Shown one piece after another: positions 15,775 to 24,525 of a stretch of 64,000 nucleotides of DNA. Source of the stretch: Kocuria marina (GTDB lineage Bacteria > Actinomycetota > Actinomycetes > Actinomycetales > Micrococcaceae); contig NZ_JROM01000017.1 in assembly GCF_000786655.1 (NCBI RefSeq), positions 1-64,000 on the forward strand. The letters run 5' to 3'. Position 1 is the stretch's first letter, and each line of letters begins with the position of its first letter. The translations under genes and the position numbers were made by a program. Below the pieces are notes generated by a model. It searched no databases, was not told where the DNA came from, and saw only the letters and a program-made list of their open reading frames with translations.

Positions 15775-16448
15775 GGTCGATCTCCTGCCAGTCTGAGGCC
15801 CGGCGACGTCACCAGGCGTTGTACGAGAGCGAGTACTGCATCCGCGGCCAGTGCGAGCACGGCCACGAGTACCACGGACGCGAGCATGCGCGCGTAGTCG
15901 CGCACCGCGAGCCCGTCGATCAGATAGCGGCCCAGACCGCCCAGGTTGATGTACGCCACGATGGTCACGGTCGCGAGCACCTGCAGCGCGGCGTTGCGGA
16001 TCCCGCCCAGGATCACCGGCAGCGCCACGGGGATCTCCACGCGCGTGAGCACCTGACCCTCGGTCATGCCCATGGAACGGGCGGCGTCCACGAGCGCCGG
16101 GGAGACCGCCGCGACCCCCGAGTACGTGCCCGAGAGGATGGGCGGGATGGCCAGCAGCACGAGCGCCAGGATGGGGGGCATGAGCCCCAATCCCATGAGC
16201 AGCGTGAACAGGGTCAACAGACCCAGGGTGGGCAGCGAGCGCAACGCGCCGGCCAGGCCCACGATCATGCCGCCGCCGCGGCGGGTGTGGCCCACCCACA
16301 GGCCCAGGGGCACGGCGATCGCGAGCGCGATCCCCATGGTCAGCACGCTGTAGCCCACGTGTTCGAGCAGTCGTTGCGGGATCCCGGTGGCCCCGCTCCA
16401 GTTGGCGGGGTCGGTCAGGAACTGCGCGGCTTCCGAGAACAGGTTCAC
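15771..16448 (-). CDS. Compatible-solute ABC transporter permease (OpuCD-like)
   Basis: A 225-residue inner-membrane permease with five or six hydrophobic helices and the EAA-type cytoplasmic loop VDAARSMGMTEGQVLTRVEIPVALPVILGGIRNAALQV, the contact point for the ATPase. It belongs to the BPD_transp_1 family. It overlaps the genes on both sides (GTGA and ATGA), so it is translationally coupled. It would form the channel together with the second permease encoded upstream. Confidence 0.9.
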   Translation of the reverse strand: MNLFSEAAQFLTDPANWSGATGIPQRLLEHVGYSVLTMGIALAIAVPLGLWVGHTRRGGGMIVGLAGALRSLPTLGLLTLFTLLMGLGLMPPILALVLLAIPPILSGTYSGVAAVSPALVDAARSMGMTEGQVLTRVEIPVALPVILGGIRNAALQVLATVTIVAYINLGGLGRYLIDGLAVRDYARMLASVVLVAVLALAADAVLALVQRLVTSPGLRLAGDRP

Positions 16449-17248
16449 GCGCGATCACCCCGGGCTTCCACGGCGGCGACGGCGCCCGCGCCCCCGGGCG
16501 CACCGGCCACGGAATCGCGGCCCTCAGGATCGCCGCCCCCGGTCCGGTCGTCTCGGCCGCTCGCGCTGGCGTGCCGCGCCGCGCCGGCACGACGCCGCTC
16601 GCGCGCCGTCGTGGTCCCCGTGCGCTGCCAGCGGGTCAGGACGTGGCCGAGCAGACGCAGCAGCTGATCCAGCACGATCGCGATCAGCACGGTGGCCACG
16701 ATGCCCACCACGATCTCCGAGACGATCGAGCGGCGCAGCCCGTCCGTGAACAGCGTGCCCAGGGACTGGATGCCGATCACGGCGCCCACGGAGACCATGG
16801 AGATGTTGGAGACCGTGGCCACGCGTAGCCCCGCGATCATCACGGGCACCGCCAGCGGCAGTTCCACCCCGAAGAGGCGGCGCACGGGTTTGTACCCCAG
16901 CGCGGTGGCGGCCTGCAGGACGTCCCGGTCCAGGGACTCGAACGCGTCCACGCACGAGCGCACCAGGATCGCGATCACGTACAGGGTCAGTGCCACGATC
17001 ACGTTGACCACGGATGTGATGCCCGTGCCCAGGATCAGGGGCAGGACCACGAAGAGGGTCAGCGAGGGGATCGTGTACAGCAGTGACGAGCCCGTGACGA
17101 ACACCGGACGCAACCAGCGTCTGCTCGTGGCCAACCGGGCAAGCGGGACGCTGATCAGCAGGCCCACGACCACGGGCACGATGGACTGGATCAGGTGCGC
17201 GCCGGCGAGGTCCAGGACCGTGGACCAGTTGTTCGACAGCCAGTTCAC
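16445..17248 (-). CDS. Compatible-solute ABC transporter permease (OpuCB-like)
   Basis: A 267-residue permease with about six transmembrane helices in its first 200 residues. The EAA loop is VLQAATALGYKPVRRLFGVELPLAVPVMIAGLRVATV. The C-terminal 60 residues are a charged, Arg/Gly/Ala-rich cytoplasmic tail not needed for the fold. The start is GTG overlapping the ATPase stop (GTGA). It pairs with the following permease as a heterodimer, as in the OpuC, OpuB and YehWXYZ systems. Confidence 0.9.
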   Translation of the reverse strand: MNWLSNNWSTVLDLAGAHLIQSIVPVVVGLLISVPLARLATSRRWLRPVFVTGSSLLYTIPSLTLFVVLPLILGTGITSVVNVIVALTLYVIAILVRSCVDAFESLDRDVLQAATALGYKPVRRLFGVELPLAVPVMIAGLRVATVSNISMVSVGAVIGIQSLGTLFTDGLRRSIVSEIVVGIVATVLIAIVLDQLLRLLGHVLTRWQRTGTTTARERRRAGAARHASASGRDDRTGGGDPEGRDSVAGAPGGAGAVAAVEARGDRA

Positions 17249-18408
17249 GAGCGTTCCGACCTGTCGTAGCGCGCCGAGCGCTGCTCTTCGATCGCGCGCA
17301 TCACGTCCTCACCGGGCACCACGCCCGCCACGGAGCCGTCACGGTGCACGGCCACGGCCTGCCCGGACGGGGAGGACAGGGCGGCGTCGAGCGCGGTGCG
17401 CAACGACCCGCCGTCGTGCCACAGGGTCCCTCCCACGCGCAGTTCCTCGCGCGCGGCCGGTTCCCCGGACGCCGTCACGGGCAGCCAGCCCAGCGGGTGG
17501 CGGCGCTCGTCCACCGCGAGCACCCAGTCCGACGACGACGCGCCCGCCGCCTGCCACGGCGCGGGGTCCTCGCTGCCGGGGCCCACCAGGAAGCGCTCGC
17601 CGGTGTCCACGGCCAGGACCGTGACGGGCTGCAGTGCCACGGACGCGTTGTCGAAGCTCAGCGAACGGAACCCGCGGTCGCGGCCGATGAAGTCCGCGAC
17701 GAAGTCGTCCGCGGGGGCCCGCAGCAGTTCCTCCGGGGTCGCGTACTGCGCGAGCCGGCCACCGCGCGCGAACACGGCCACGCGATTGCCCAGCAGGATC
17801 GCCTCGTCGATGTCGTGGGTCACGAAGATGATGGTGCGGTGCAACCGCTTCTGCAGGTCCAGCAATTCGCTCTGCAGGTCCTGGCGCACCACGGGGTCCA
17901 CGGCGGAGAACGGCTCGTCCATGAGCAGGATGGGTGGATCCGAGGCCAGCGCACGTGCCACGCCCACGCGTTGTTGCTGACCGCCGGACAACTGCGCCGG
18001 GTACCGGGTGGCCACGGACTCGTCCAATCCCACCGAGCCCAGCAGCTGCCGGGCGTTCGCGCGGGACTCCCGTTTGGACACCCCGTTCAGCCGGGGGACC
18101 GTGGCGATGTTGTCCTCCACGGTCTTGTGGGGCAACAGACCCGATTGCTGCATCACGTACCCCATGGAGCGGCGCAGCTTGGCGGCCGGGATGCTCGCGA
18201 CGTCCTGACCGTTGACCTCCACCGTCCCCGAGGAGGGCTCCACCATGCGGTTGAGCATCCGCAGGGACGTGGTCTTGCCGCAACCGGACGGGCCCACGAA
18301 CACCGTGAGGGAGCCCGCGGGAACGTCCAGGTCCAGGTTGTCCACCGCGGCCGTACCGTCCGGATAGACCTTGCTCACCCCGCGGTAGCGGATCGCCAGA
18401 TCGGTCAT
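17245..18408 (-). CDS. Compatible-solute ABC transporter ATPase (OpuCA/ProV type)
   Basis: The 387-residue ATP-hydrolysing subunit. Walker A is GPSGCGKTT (about residues 38-46), the Q-loop is MQQSGLLPHKTVEDNI, the signature is LSGGQQQR and Walker B is ILLMDEPFSAVD, with the H-loop in FVTHD. The region after about residue 240 resembles a degenerate pair of CBS domains, which in OpuA/OpuCA sense ionic strength or c-di-AMP. That sensory role is inferred. It is the first gene of the operon, and the promoter should lie in 18409-18500. Confidence 0.9.
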   Translation of the reverse strand: MTDLAIRYRGVSKVYPDGTAAVDNLDLDVPAGSLTVFVGPSGCGKTTSLRMLNRMVEPSSGTVEVNGQDVASIPAAKLRRSMGYVMQQSGLLPHKTVEDNIATVPRLNGVSKRESRANARQLLGSVGLDESVATRYPAQLSGGQQQRVGVARALASDPPILLMDEPFSAVDPVVRQDLQSELLDLQKRLHRTIIFVTHDIDEAILLGNRVAVFARGGRLAQYATPEELLRAPADDFVADFIGRDRGFRSLSFDNASVALQPVTVLAVDTGERFLVGPGSEDPAPWQAAGASSSDWVLAVDERRHPLGWLPVTASGEPAAREELRVGGTLWHDGGSLRTALDAALSSPSGQAVAVHRDGSVAGVVPGEDVMRAIEEQRSARYDRSERS

Positions 18409-18751
18409 GGGGCCGTATCCCTTCGTAGCCGTGGCCTCATCCTAACGGAGCACAACCATCAGTGAGCGAACCATTTCCGGTTTCATGACCGTTCACCCGA
18501 TGGCGACACCACAAGTGCCGCCGAAGCCGAAGCATGCCGCCCGGACGGAAGGCACGTGGAAGACGTCCGCGATGGCGTCCGAGGATCGGAACCGCGTGGG
18601 CAGCACCCGCGAGTCCGGGCCGGACCAGAAGATGTGCGAGCGGGGATAACGCACGGCCACGCACATTTCTCAGCCCCGACCACGGCGATGGGCGGAACAC
18701 TCGGAGATGACCCACCCATTTCATTTTACACTCACGCGCGCCGCTCAAATG
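18409..18751. other. 340-base intergenic region without a convincing gene
   Basis: It separates the ABC operon from the small membrane protein downstream. The open frames here have arginine-rich shadow composition and no ribosome-binding site. The left part must hold the promoter of the osmoprotectant operon. No strong hairpin was seen. Confidence 0.4.
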
Positions 18752-19099
18752 TCAGATTTGTATGATGTCCCCGGTCTGGATGAACACCGGGGTTGCCAGT
18801 ATCCCACTGATGACGGAAACGCAGATCAATATGCGCCGGCCGGTCTTGAGGTCCCTGTCAATGTCCTGCTCACTCGCACTACCGGATCTGTAGGCGTTCG
18901 ATGCCCACCGCATCTGATTTCCCCCCACGGTATCCGAAATCACGAGAAAGGATGTTATGAGAGATCCCAGACAGAAAAATGCCAGAGTCAGGGCCAAGGT
19001 GAACACAACCCCTTCAGAAATCAGCAACCATCCGCAAATGATCAATCCGATCACTGCAAAAGCACTGCAGTAGACCGTGATCGGGCTTTTGAACTTCAC
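18752..19099 (-). CDS. Small membrane protein of unknown function
   Basis: A 115-residue protein with three likely transmembrane helices: VYCSAFAVIGLIICGWLLI, VFTLALTLAFFCLGSLITSFLVI and ILICVSVISGILATPVFIQ. A polar loop lies between helices 2 and 3 (about residues 55-88). No family is recognised. The gene is clearly less GC-rich than its neighbours and uses A/T-ending codons far more often, which points to recent acquisition. The start is GTG at 19099 with a purine-rich AAAGAGAA upstream. It lies alone between two actinobacterial-style operons. Confidence 0.6.
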   Translation of the reverse strand: MKFKSPITVYCSAFAVIGLIICGWLLISEGVVFTLALTLAFFCLGSLITSFLVISDTVGGNQMRWASNAYRSGSASEQDIDRDLKTGRRILICVSVISGILATPVFIQTGDIIQI

Positions 19100-19203
19100 G
19101 ACATTCTCTTTCTACGAGGTTCCACCAACCGAGCCTGCTATGGAGCATCCCTGGGACTTCGCCCATGCCCCACCGGAGTGGGTGCCGTTCATCATCAGTC
19201 AGT

Positions 19204-19806
19204 TCACCGATCATGTGGCGCATCACGTGGCGTGTCCCCGATGTCATCGGTCAGGAACTCCTCCGGGATCCGGTCCGCCCCGGCCACGTCCGCAAGGATC
19301 CGGCGGTCGATGGGAACCCCGCGGCGCAGCACACTGATCCCGCCCCCGGGTTCGTGCAGCACGCACGCCACCTCGCGGTAGGAGCGCACCCCCGCCCGAC
19401 GCAGCGCCCCGTTGAGCTCCGGGTGCGTGATGTGTGCGCGGCGCAGGGCCTGCTCGTCCACGCGGTCCCCGATCATGAGCAGGCGGGCGGGTGAATTGAA
19501 CACGCGCTGCCACCGGGCGCGCGTACCCAGGTGGCCGAACACCACTTCCAGCAGGAACAGGGTGCCCAGGCCCAGCACACCGCTCATGAGTGTGGGTGGA
19601 TGCCCCAGGATCACGCGCCCGGCCACCGCGCCCAGCATCACGGTGATCACCACGTCGAACGTGGACATGGCCGTGAGCACCCGCTGGCCGAAGATCCGCA
19701 CGAACACCAGGAACGCCACGTAGATCCCCACCGCGGAGAGCACCACCGCGATCGCGTGGGTGGGCGTGATCCCCAGTTCAGCGCCCAGGCCCTCCCAGGA
19801 CGGCAT
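19204..19806 (-). CDS. DUF421 (YetF-like) membrane protein
   Basis: 200 residues. Three transmembrane helices in the first 90 (AIAVVLSAVGIYVAFLVFV, VVITVMLGAVAGRVIL, LMSGVLGLGTLFLLEVVFG) are followed by a soluble C-terminal domain (ARLLMIGDRVDEQALRRAHITHPELNGALRRAGVRSYREVACVLHEPGGGISVL). This is the DUF421/YetF organisation. The role of the family is unclear; a structural or regulatory role at the membrane is suspected in Bacillus. It starts 3 bases after the ABC exporter stop, so it is likely the third gene of a marR-exporter-DUF421 operon. Confidence 0.82.
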   Translation of the reverse strand: MPSWEGLGAELGITPTHAIAVVLSAVGIYVAFLVFVRIFGQRVLTAMSTFDVVITVMLGAVAGRVILGHPPTLMSGVLGLGTLFLLEVVFGHLGTRARWQRVFNSPARLLMIGDRVDEQALRRAHITHPELNGALRRAGVRSYREVACVLHEPGGGISVLRRGVPIDRRILADVAGADRIPEEFLTDDIGDTPRDAPHDR

Positions 19807-19809
19807 GCC

Positions 19810-21768
19810 TCAGCCCCGGCCCGTGCCGCGTTCCACCGACGACGCAGGCCCGGCGCCGCCCATGGGCCGGGCGGCGTCATCGAGCTGGGCCGCGGCGTCG
19901 TCCTTGCGGCCCGCCGCGAACTGCGTGGCGTGCAGCTCCGCGTAGCGGCCACCGCGCGCGAGCAGTTCCTCGTGGGAACCGCGCTCCACGATCCGGCCGG
20001 CCTCGATCACGAGGATCTGGTCCGCCTGGCGGATCGTGGACAGCCGGTGCGCGATGACCACGGCGGTGCGCCCGGACATCGCTTCGTCGAGTGCGGCCTG
20101 CACGTGGGCCTCGTTCGTGGAGTCCAGGGCGGACGTCGCCTCGTCCAGGATCACCACGCGGGGTTGGGCCAGCAACAAGCGAGCGATCGTGAGGCGCTGG
20201 CGCTCGCCACCCGAGAGCCGGTAGCCGCGCTCCCCCACCACGGTGTCCAGACCGTCCGGGAGGGACTCGATCACGTGCCGCAACCGGGCACGGTCCAAGG
20301 CGTTCCACAGCTCGGCGTCCGTGACCCCCTCGCGGGCCACACCGAGGTTCGCGCGGATCGTGTCGTGGAACAGGTGCCCGTCCTGCATGACCATTCCCAC
20401 GGAGCGGCGCAGGGACTCGAAGGTCGTGTCCCGCACGTCCTGGCCGCCGAGCCGGACCGCGCCGGAATCGACGTCGTACAACCGCGCGACCAACTGCGCG
20501 ATCGTGGACTTGCCGGCCCCGGAGGACCCCACGAGGGCCACGGTGTGGCCGGGGGCCGCCCGGAAGTCGATGTCGTGCAGGACTTCCTCGCCGCCGCGCG
20601 AGTCCAGGACTGCCACGTCCTCGAGGGACGCGAGCGAGACCTTGTCCGCGGACGGGTAGGAGAAGCGCACGTGATCGAACTCCACCGCCACGGGCCCCTC
20701 GGGCAGGGCGCGCGCCTCGGGACTCTCGGTGATGAGGGGCTTGATGTCCAGGACCTCGAAGACGCGCTCGAAGCTGACCACGGCGCTCATGATGTCCATG
20801 TGGGCGTTCGCCAGCATGGTCAGCGGGGTATACAGCCTGGTCAGGAGCATACCCAAGGCCACGACCGAGCCCGCGTCCAGGTGCCCGAGCAAGGCCTGCG
20901 CCCCGCCCACGCCGTACACGAGCGCCAGCGCGAGGGCGGAGACCAGCGTCAGGGCGGTGACGAACGTGGTCTGCAACATGGTCGCGCGGATCCCGATCCC
21001 CCGGACGTCGTTCGCGCGGGCCGCGAACTCCCGCGATTCCTGCGTGGGATCGCTGTAGAGCTTGACGAGGGTGGCCCCGCCGGCGGAGAACCGCTCGGTC
21101 ATCCGCATGGACATCTGCGCGTTGTACTGGGCGGAGCGGCGCTGCAACGCGGCCAACCGGCCACCCATGGCCCGGGCGGGGATCAGGAAGATGGGCAACA
21201 ACAGCAGGGACAGCGCGGTGACCTGCCACGAGATGGTGACCATGACCCCCACGGTCAGCACGAGGGACACCACGTTGGACACCACACCCGAGAGGGTCCC
21301 GGCGAACGCGCGCTGCGCGCCGATCACGTCCGTGTTCAGCCGGGACACGAGCGCCCCGGTGCGCGTGCGGGTGAAGAAGGCGAGCGGCATGGTCTGCACG
21401 TGGTCGTACACGGCGGTGCGCAGATCGTAGATGAGCCCCTCACCGATCCGCGAGGACTGCCACCGGTTGAGCAGGGACAGCACGGCGTCCGCGACGGCCA
21501 CCACCGCGATGGCCACGGCGAGCCACACCACCACGGAGACGTCGTGCCCGCCGGTGATCGCGTTGACCACCCGCCCGGCCAGCACGGGCGTGACCACGCC
21601 CAGGACGGCCAGGGCCACCGACACCAGGACGAACGCCAGGATCGCGTGGCGGTGGGGACGCGCGAACGTGATGATCCGCCGCACGGTGTCGCCGCTGATC
21701 TTGCGGCCCTTGTTCTCCTGCCCCTTCATGGTCCGCCACATGGCCATGTGGGCGCTCTGCATACTCAC
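19810..21768 (-). CDS. ABC-type multidrug/lipid exporter, fused permease-ATPase
   Basis: A 652-residue half-transporter of the MsbA/LmrA/BmrA type, expected to work as a homodimer in the plasma membrane. The six-helix transmembrane domain spans about residues 40-335. The ATPase domain has Walker A GSSGAGKST, signature LSGGERQR, Walker B VVILDEATSALD and H-loop AHRLST. An insertion between strands of the nucleotide-binding domain (KVSLASLEDVAVLDSRGGEE) is unusual. The start is GTG at 21768; an ATG six bases further in is an alternative. It lies 29 bases after marR, suggesting control by that regulator and a role in efflux. Confidence 0.92.
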   Translation of the reverse strand: MSMQSAHMAMWRTMKGQENKGRKISGDTVRRIITFARPHRHAILAFVLVSVALAVLGVVTPVLAGRVVNAITGGHDVSVVVWLAVAIAVVAVADAVLSLLNRWQSSRIGEGLIYDLRTAVYDHVQTMPLAFFTRTRTGALVSRLNTDVIGAQRAFAGTLSGVVSNVVSLVLTVGVMVTISWQVTALSLLLLPIFLIPARAMGGRLAALQRRSAQYNAQMSMRMTERFSAGGATLVKLYSDPTQESREFAARANDVRGIGIRATMLQTTFVTALTLVSALALALVYGVGGAQALLGHLDAGSVVALGMLLTRLYTPLTMLANAHMDIMSAVVSFERVFEVLDIKPLITESPEARALPEGPVAVEFDHVRFSYPSADKVSLASLEDVAVLDSRGGEEVLHDIDFRAAPGHTVALVGSSGAGKSTIAQLVARLYDVDSGAVRLGGQDVRDTTFESLRRSVGMVMQDGHLFHDTIRANLGVAREGVTDAELWNALDRARLRHVIESLPDGLDTVVGERGYRLSGGERQRLTIARLLLAQPRVVILDEATSALDSTNEAHVQAALDEAMSGRTAVVIAHRLSTIRQADQILVIEAGRIVERGSHEELLARGGRYAELHATQFAAGRKDDAAAQLDDAARPMGGAGPASSVERGTGRG

Positions 21769-21797
21769 GCTCGCAACTGTATCCCCGGGTCAGGACA

Positions 21798-22283
21798 TCA
21801 GGCGGGGCAGTCCAGCCCCATGGCACCGCGGGTATTGGAGCCGCGGTTGAGGGCGCGGCCGATCTCACTGAGCTGGCCCACCTGCTCGGGGGCCAACCGG
21901 TCGAAGACGATCTCCCGCACATGACGCACGTGGGCCGGAGCGGCCTCACGCAAACGTTCGAGACCCGCGGGGGTGATCTCCGCGATCACCACGCGACGGT
22001 CGTCCTGACGGCCCGCGCGGGTGACCAGCCCGTCCTTCTCCATCCGCGCGACGATGCGCGAGAGCCGGGACTGGGACGTGTTCGTTGCCGTGGCCAGTGC
22101 GGACATCTTGTGCCGGTGGTCCGGGGCGTCGGACAGCATGGCGAGGACCAGGTATTCCGCGAGCGACATGTCCTCCTCGCTGCGCAACTGCCCCTCCACG
22201 GCACCCGGCAGGCGGAACATGATGGAGACGAGCGCGAGCCACGCTTCCCGCTCGTCCTCTGACAGCCACTTGGTCTCATCCAT
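21798..22283 (-). CDS. MarR-family transcriptional regulator
   Basis: A 161-residue dimeric winged-helix regulator. The DNA-binding part is MSLAEYLVLAMLSDAPDHRHKMSALATATNTSQSRLSRIVARMEKDGLVTRAGRQDDRRVVIAEITPAGLERL, with the wing residues D-D-R-R conserved. Start ATG at 22283. It is the first gene of an operon with an ABC exporter and DUF421 protein, the common arrangement of a locally acting, ligand-released repressor. An inverted repeat overlaps its start codon and is a plausible operator. Confidence 0.92.
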   Translation of the reverse strand: MDETKWLSEDEREAWLALVSIMFRLPGAVEGQLRSEEDMSLAEYLVLAMLSDAPDHRHKMSALATATNTSQSRLSRIVARMEKDGLVTRAGRQDDRRVVIAEITPAGLERLREAAPAHVRHVREIVFDRLAPEQVGQLSEIGRALNRGSNTRGAMGLDCPA

Positions 22284-22304
22284 ACTCACGAGTGTAGTGA
22301 GCAT
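22282..22304. promoter_or_regulatory. Inverted repeat, candidate MarR operator
   Basis: ATACTCAC (22282-22289) and GTGAGCAT (22297-22304) are inverted repeats with one mismatch and a 7-base spacer, overlapping the marR start codon. A second imperfect repeat (ATATTG / CAAATAT, 22305-22323) lies directly upstream in an AT-rich segment that probably contains the promoter. Confidence 0.4.
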
Positions 22305-22372
22305 ATATTGACGCGGCAAATATTTCTTATATCTAAGGACCCGGGTGGCTCGACCCGCCCCGTGCAGTCCGC

Positions 22373-23710
22373 TCAGGCACCCAGCGTGCGACGCCGCCCC
22401 GCGAGCGCGATGAACACGCCCTGCGCCACGGCCACCCCGACCATCACGAGCAGCGGTACGGTCCAGGACCCGGAGGCGTCCTTCAACACCCCGATCATCA
22501 CGGGACCGAGAGCGGCGAAGAGGTACCCCACGCTCTGCGCCATGGAGGACAGGGCCGCGGCCCGGTGGTAGTCCGTGGTGCGCAGCCCGAACAACGCCAT
22601 GGCCAGCACGATCGCCCCGCCGGTGCAGAACCCGATGAACAGCGCCCACAGCAGGGACAGGGAGGGGACGAACAGCAGACCCAGCAGGCCGATCACCGCC
22701 GAGGCCGCGAAGACCGCACCCAGACCGGACTGCGCCCGGAGCCGGGGGATCATGAACGCGGCGAAGAGCGTCCCCACGAGCCCGCACGCCTGGAACGCGA
22801 AGTGGTACCACCCGGCCTGGACCGGGGTGGCACCGTTGGAGATCTGGATCGCGGGCAGCCACGTGACCATCGTGTAGTACACGGTGGACTGCAGGCCCAT
22901 GTACACGGTCACCTGCCAGGCTAGGGCGGAGCCCAGCGGGAGCCGGGCCCGGGAGCGCGCAACGGACGCGGTGACGGCCGGGGGAACCGCCGGCGCGGCG
23001 TCGTCGTCCGCCCTTGGAACCGGAGTCTGCGAACCGGGCGTCGTAGCATCGGGGGCCGCCGAGCCGGGGGCCCCGGCCCGTGAGGCCGCGGGGCTCGAGC
23101 CCGCGCGGGAGGCCATCCCGAGGATCCAGGGCAGGAAGACGGCCACGCCGATGATCGCCACGGCGGCCCAGATCCCGAGCGCGAACCGCCACCCGGACGG
23201 CGCGACGTCCGCGATGGGCACCACCACGCCGGACGCGAGCGCCGCGGTCAGCGCCGTGACCGCTTGGTACACGCCCGTCATGGGGCCGATCCGATGCGGC
23301 CAGTCACGCTTGATCAGGGACGGGATGAGCACGTTGAGCACCGCGATGGCCGCACCCAGCAGGCCCGTGCCCACCCAGATCAGTCCGGGTCCGGGAACCG
23401 AGCGCACCACGATGCCCGCCGCGAGGACCACGAGCGCGAGACCCAGGACCCGCTCGAGCCCGAGCGCCTCCGCGAGCCGCGGGGCGAACGGGGAGATCAC
23501 GGCGAACGCCACGAGCGGCAGGCTCACGAGCAGCGACGCCTGGGACGCACTCAACCCCACCTGGTGCTCGATCTGCGGCAGCACCGGACCCACCGCGGTG
23601 ATCCCCGCCCGCAGGTTGGCCCCCAGCAGGAGCACGCCGACCAACAGCAGTCCCGCGCGGGGCCCACGGGCGGACACGGAACGCTCGGGGCGTGGATTGA
23701 CTGCGGGCAC
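22373..23710 (-). CDS. MFS transporter, CynX/NimT family
   Basis: A 445-residue, 12-helix major facilitator. LLLVGVLLLGANLRAGITAVGPVLPQIEHQVGLS at the N-terminus is the hallmark of the cyanate/2-nitroimidazole (CynX/NimT/YycB) branch. The central cytoplasmic loop (about residues 197-255) is long and Ala/Pro/Ser-rich. The substrate cannot be assigned. The GTG at 23710 is chosen as start because AGGAGAGGT lies 6 bases upstream, whereas the ATG at 23743 has no ribosome-binding site. It is divergent from the membrane protein starting at 23754, with only 43 bases between the starts. Confidence 0.87.
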   Translation of the reverse strand: MPAVNPRPERSVSARGPRAGLLLVGVLLLGANLRAGITAVGPVLPQIEHQVGLSASQASLLVSLPLVAFAVISPFAPRLAEALGLERVLGLALVVLAAGIVVRSVPGPGLIWVGTGLLGAAIAVLNVLIPSLIKRDWPHRIGPMTGVYQAVTALTAALASGVVVPIADVAPSGWRFALGIWAAVAIIGVAVFLPWILGMASRAGSSPAASRAGAPGSAAPDATTPGSQTPVPRADDDAAPAVPPAVTASVARSRARLPLGSALAWQVTVYMGLQSTVYYTMVTWLPAIQISNGATPVQAGWYHFAFQACGLVGTLFAAFMIPRLRAQSGLGAVFAASAVIGLLGLLFVPSLSLLWALFIGFCTGGAIVLAMALFGLRTTDYHRAAALSSMAQSVGYLFAALGPVMIGVLKDASGSWTVPLLVMVGVAVAQGVFIALAGRRRTLGA

Positions 23711-23753
23711 GGGGCCACCTCTCCTGGACGTCCTTGCCACCATAATGGGAGGC

Positions 23754-24446
23754 ATGGACTCCCACGACACCTGGCCCGCGCCCGTGACCGTTGACGACCG
23801 CGCGTTCGACGCCGCAGCCATGCGCCAGTTGGGCCGCGCACCCGCGTCGGGCGACGCCGCAGGGACCGGTTCCGCGGGCACCGGCACCGGGGCCCCGGGT
23901 GCCGATCCCGAGCTGTCCGCCAAGCCCACCCTGCGCGAGAAGTGGACCACGTCCCTGCTGCTCGTGATCCCCCTGGTCTCCGCGCTCGTGGTGGTGCTCA
24001 GCGCCATCCGGTACACGGACACCCGCAACGGGTTGTGGCTCGGGGTCATCGCGGTGGTGCTCGTCCTGGCCGCGCTGTCCTGGGTCGCGGTGCTGCGCGG
24101 CGCGTTCGCCCGCGCCCGGGGCCACCTGGCCGCGCGGTTGCCGGGAGTGATCGGCCACGGTGTGGGCATCGTGCGTGAGCTGGAGGTGTCCTCACCTTTC
24201 GACGAGAACGGGGTCTCGGACACCGTGACCGCGCACCTCACGCTGCGGGTCAATCCCACGCAGGGCAAGGCGTTCACGGCCCAGCTGGACGCGGTCTACG
24301 CGGTCGCCGACGCCGAGAAGCTCGCCGTGGGATCCCACGGTCTCGTCCGCTACCTGCGTTCGGACCCGGAGAACACGGTGGGGATCGAAACCCGCTTGCC
24401 CGAACTGACGGTGCAGCAGATCTACCGTGCCGCGGCCATGAACTGA
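23754..24446 (+). CDS. Hypothetical membrane protein
   Basis: 230 residues. An acidic, Gly/Ala-rich N-terminus is followed by two transmembrane helices (LLLVIPLVSALVVVLSAI and LWLGVIAVVLVLAALSWVAVL) and a soluble domain of about 120 residues rich in beta strands (VTAHLTLRVNPTQGKAFTAQLDAVYAVADAEKLAVGSHGLVRYL). No family is recognised with confidence. The start is uncertain (23745 or 23754). A CATAAT sequence ends 7 bases before 23754, the spacing of a -10 box for a leaderless transcript, which is common in actinobacteria. Confidence 0.65.
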   Translation: MDSHDTWPAPVTVDDRAFDAAAMRQLGRAPASGDAAGTGSAGTGTGAPGADPELSAKPTLREKWTTSLLLVIPLVSALVVVLSAIRYTDTRNGLWLGVIAVVLVLAALSWVAVLRGAFARARGHLAARLPGVIGHGVGIVRELEVSSPFDENGVSDTVTAHLTLRVNPTQGKAFTAQLDAVYAVADAEKLAVGSHGLVRYLRSDPENTVGIETRLPELTVQQIYRAAAMN

Positions 24447-24525
24447 CCGCGGGGCGCGGCGCCGTGCAGCGCCGTCGTCATCAGCTCCGATGCTGCGCAA
24501 CGACGACGCACTGCCGGGGGCAGGG

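Noticed and set aside
15775-16590. 5' extension of the substrate-binding protein frame to about 600 codons
   Set aside because: The extension is the shadow of the upstream permease. Signal peptide, lipobox and ATGA overlap fix the start at 15774.
18437-18748. Possible minus-strand gene of 103 codons upstream of the osmoprotectant operon
   Set aside because: Arg/Gly/His-rich translation, no ribosome-binding site and no recognisable family.
19531-21924. A 797-codon plus-strand frame opposite the ABC exporter
   Set aside because: His/Gly/Arg-rich antisense shadow of a high-GC gene. The minus-strand exporter has all ATPase motifs.
23711-24277. 5' extension of the CynX-type MFS frame
   Set aside because: The extension overlaps the divergent gene and has shadow composition. 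A clear AGGAGAGGT ribosome-binding site places the start at 23710.
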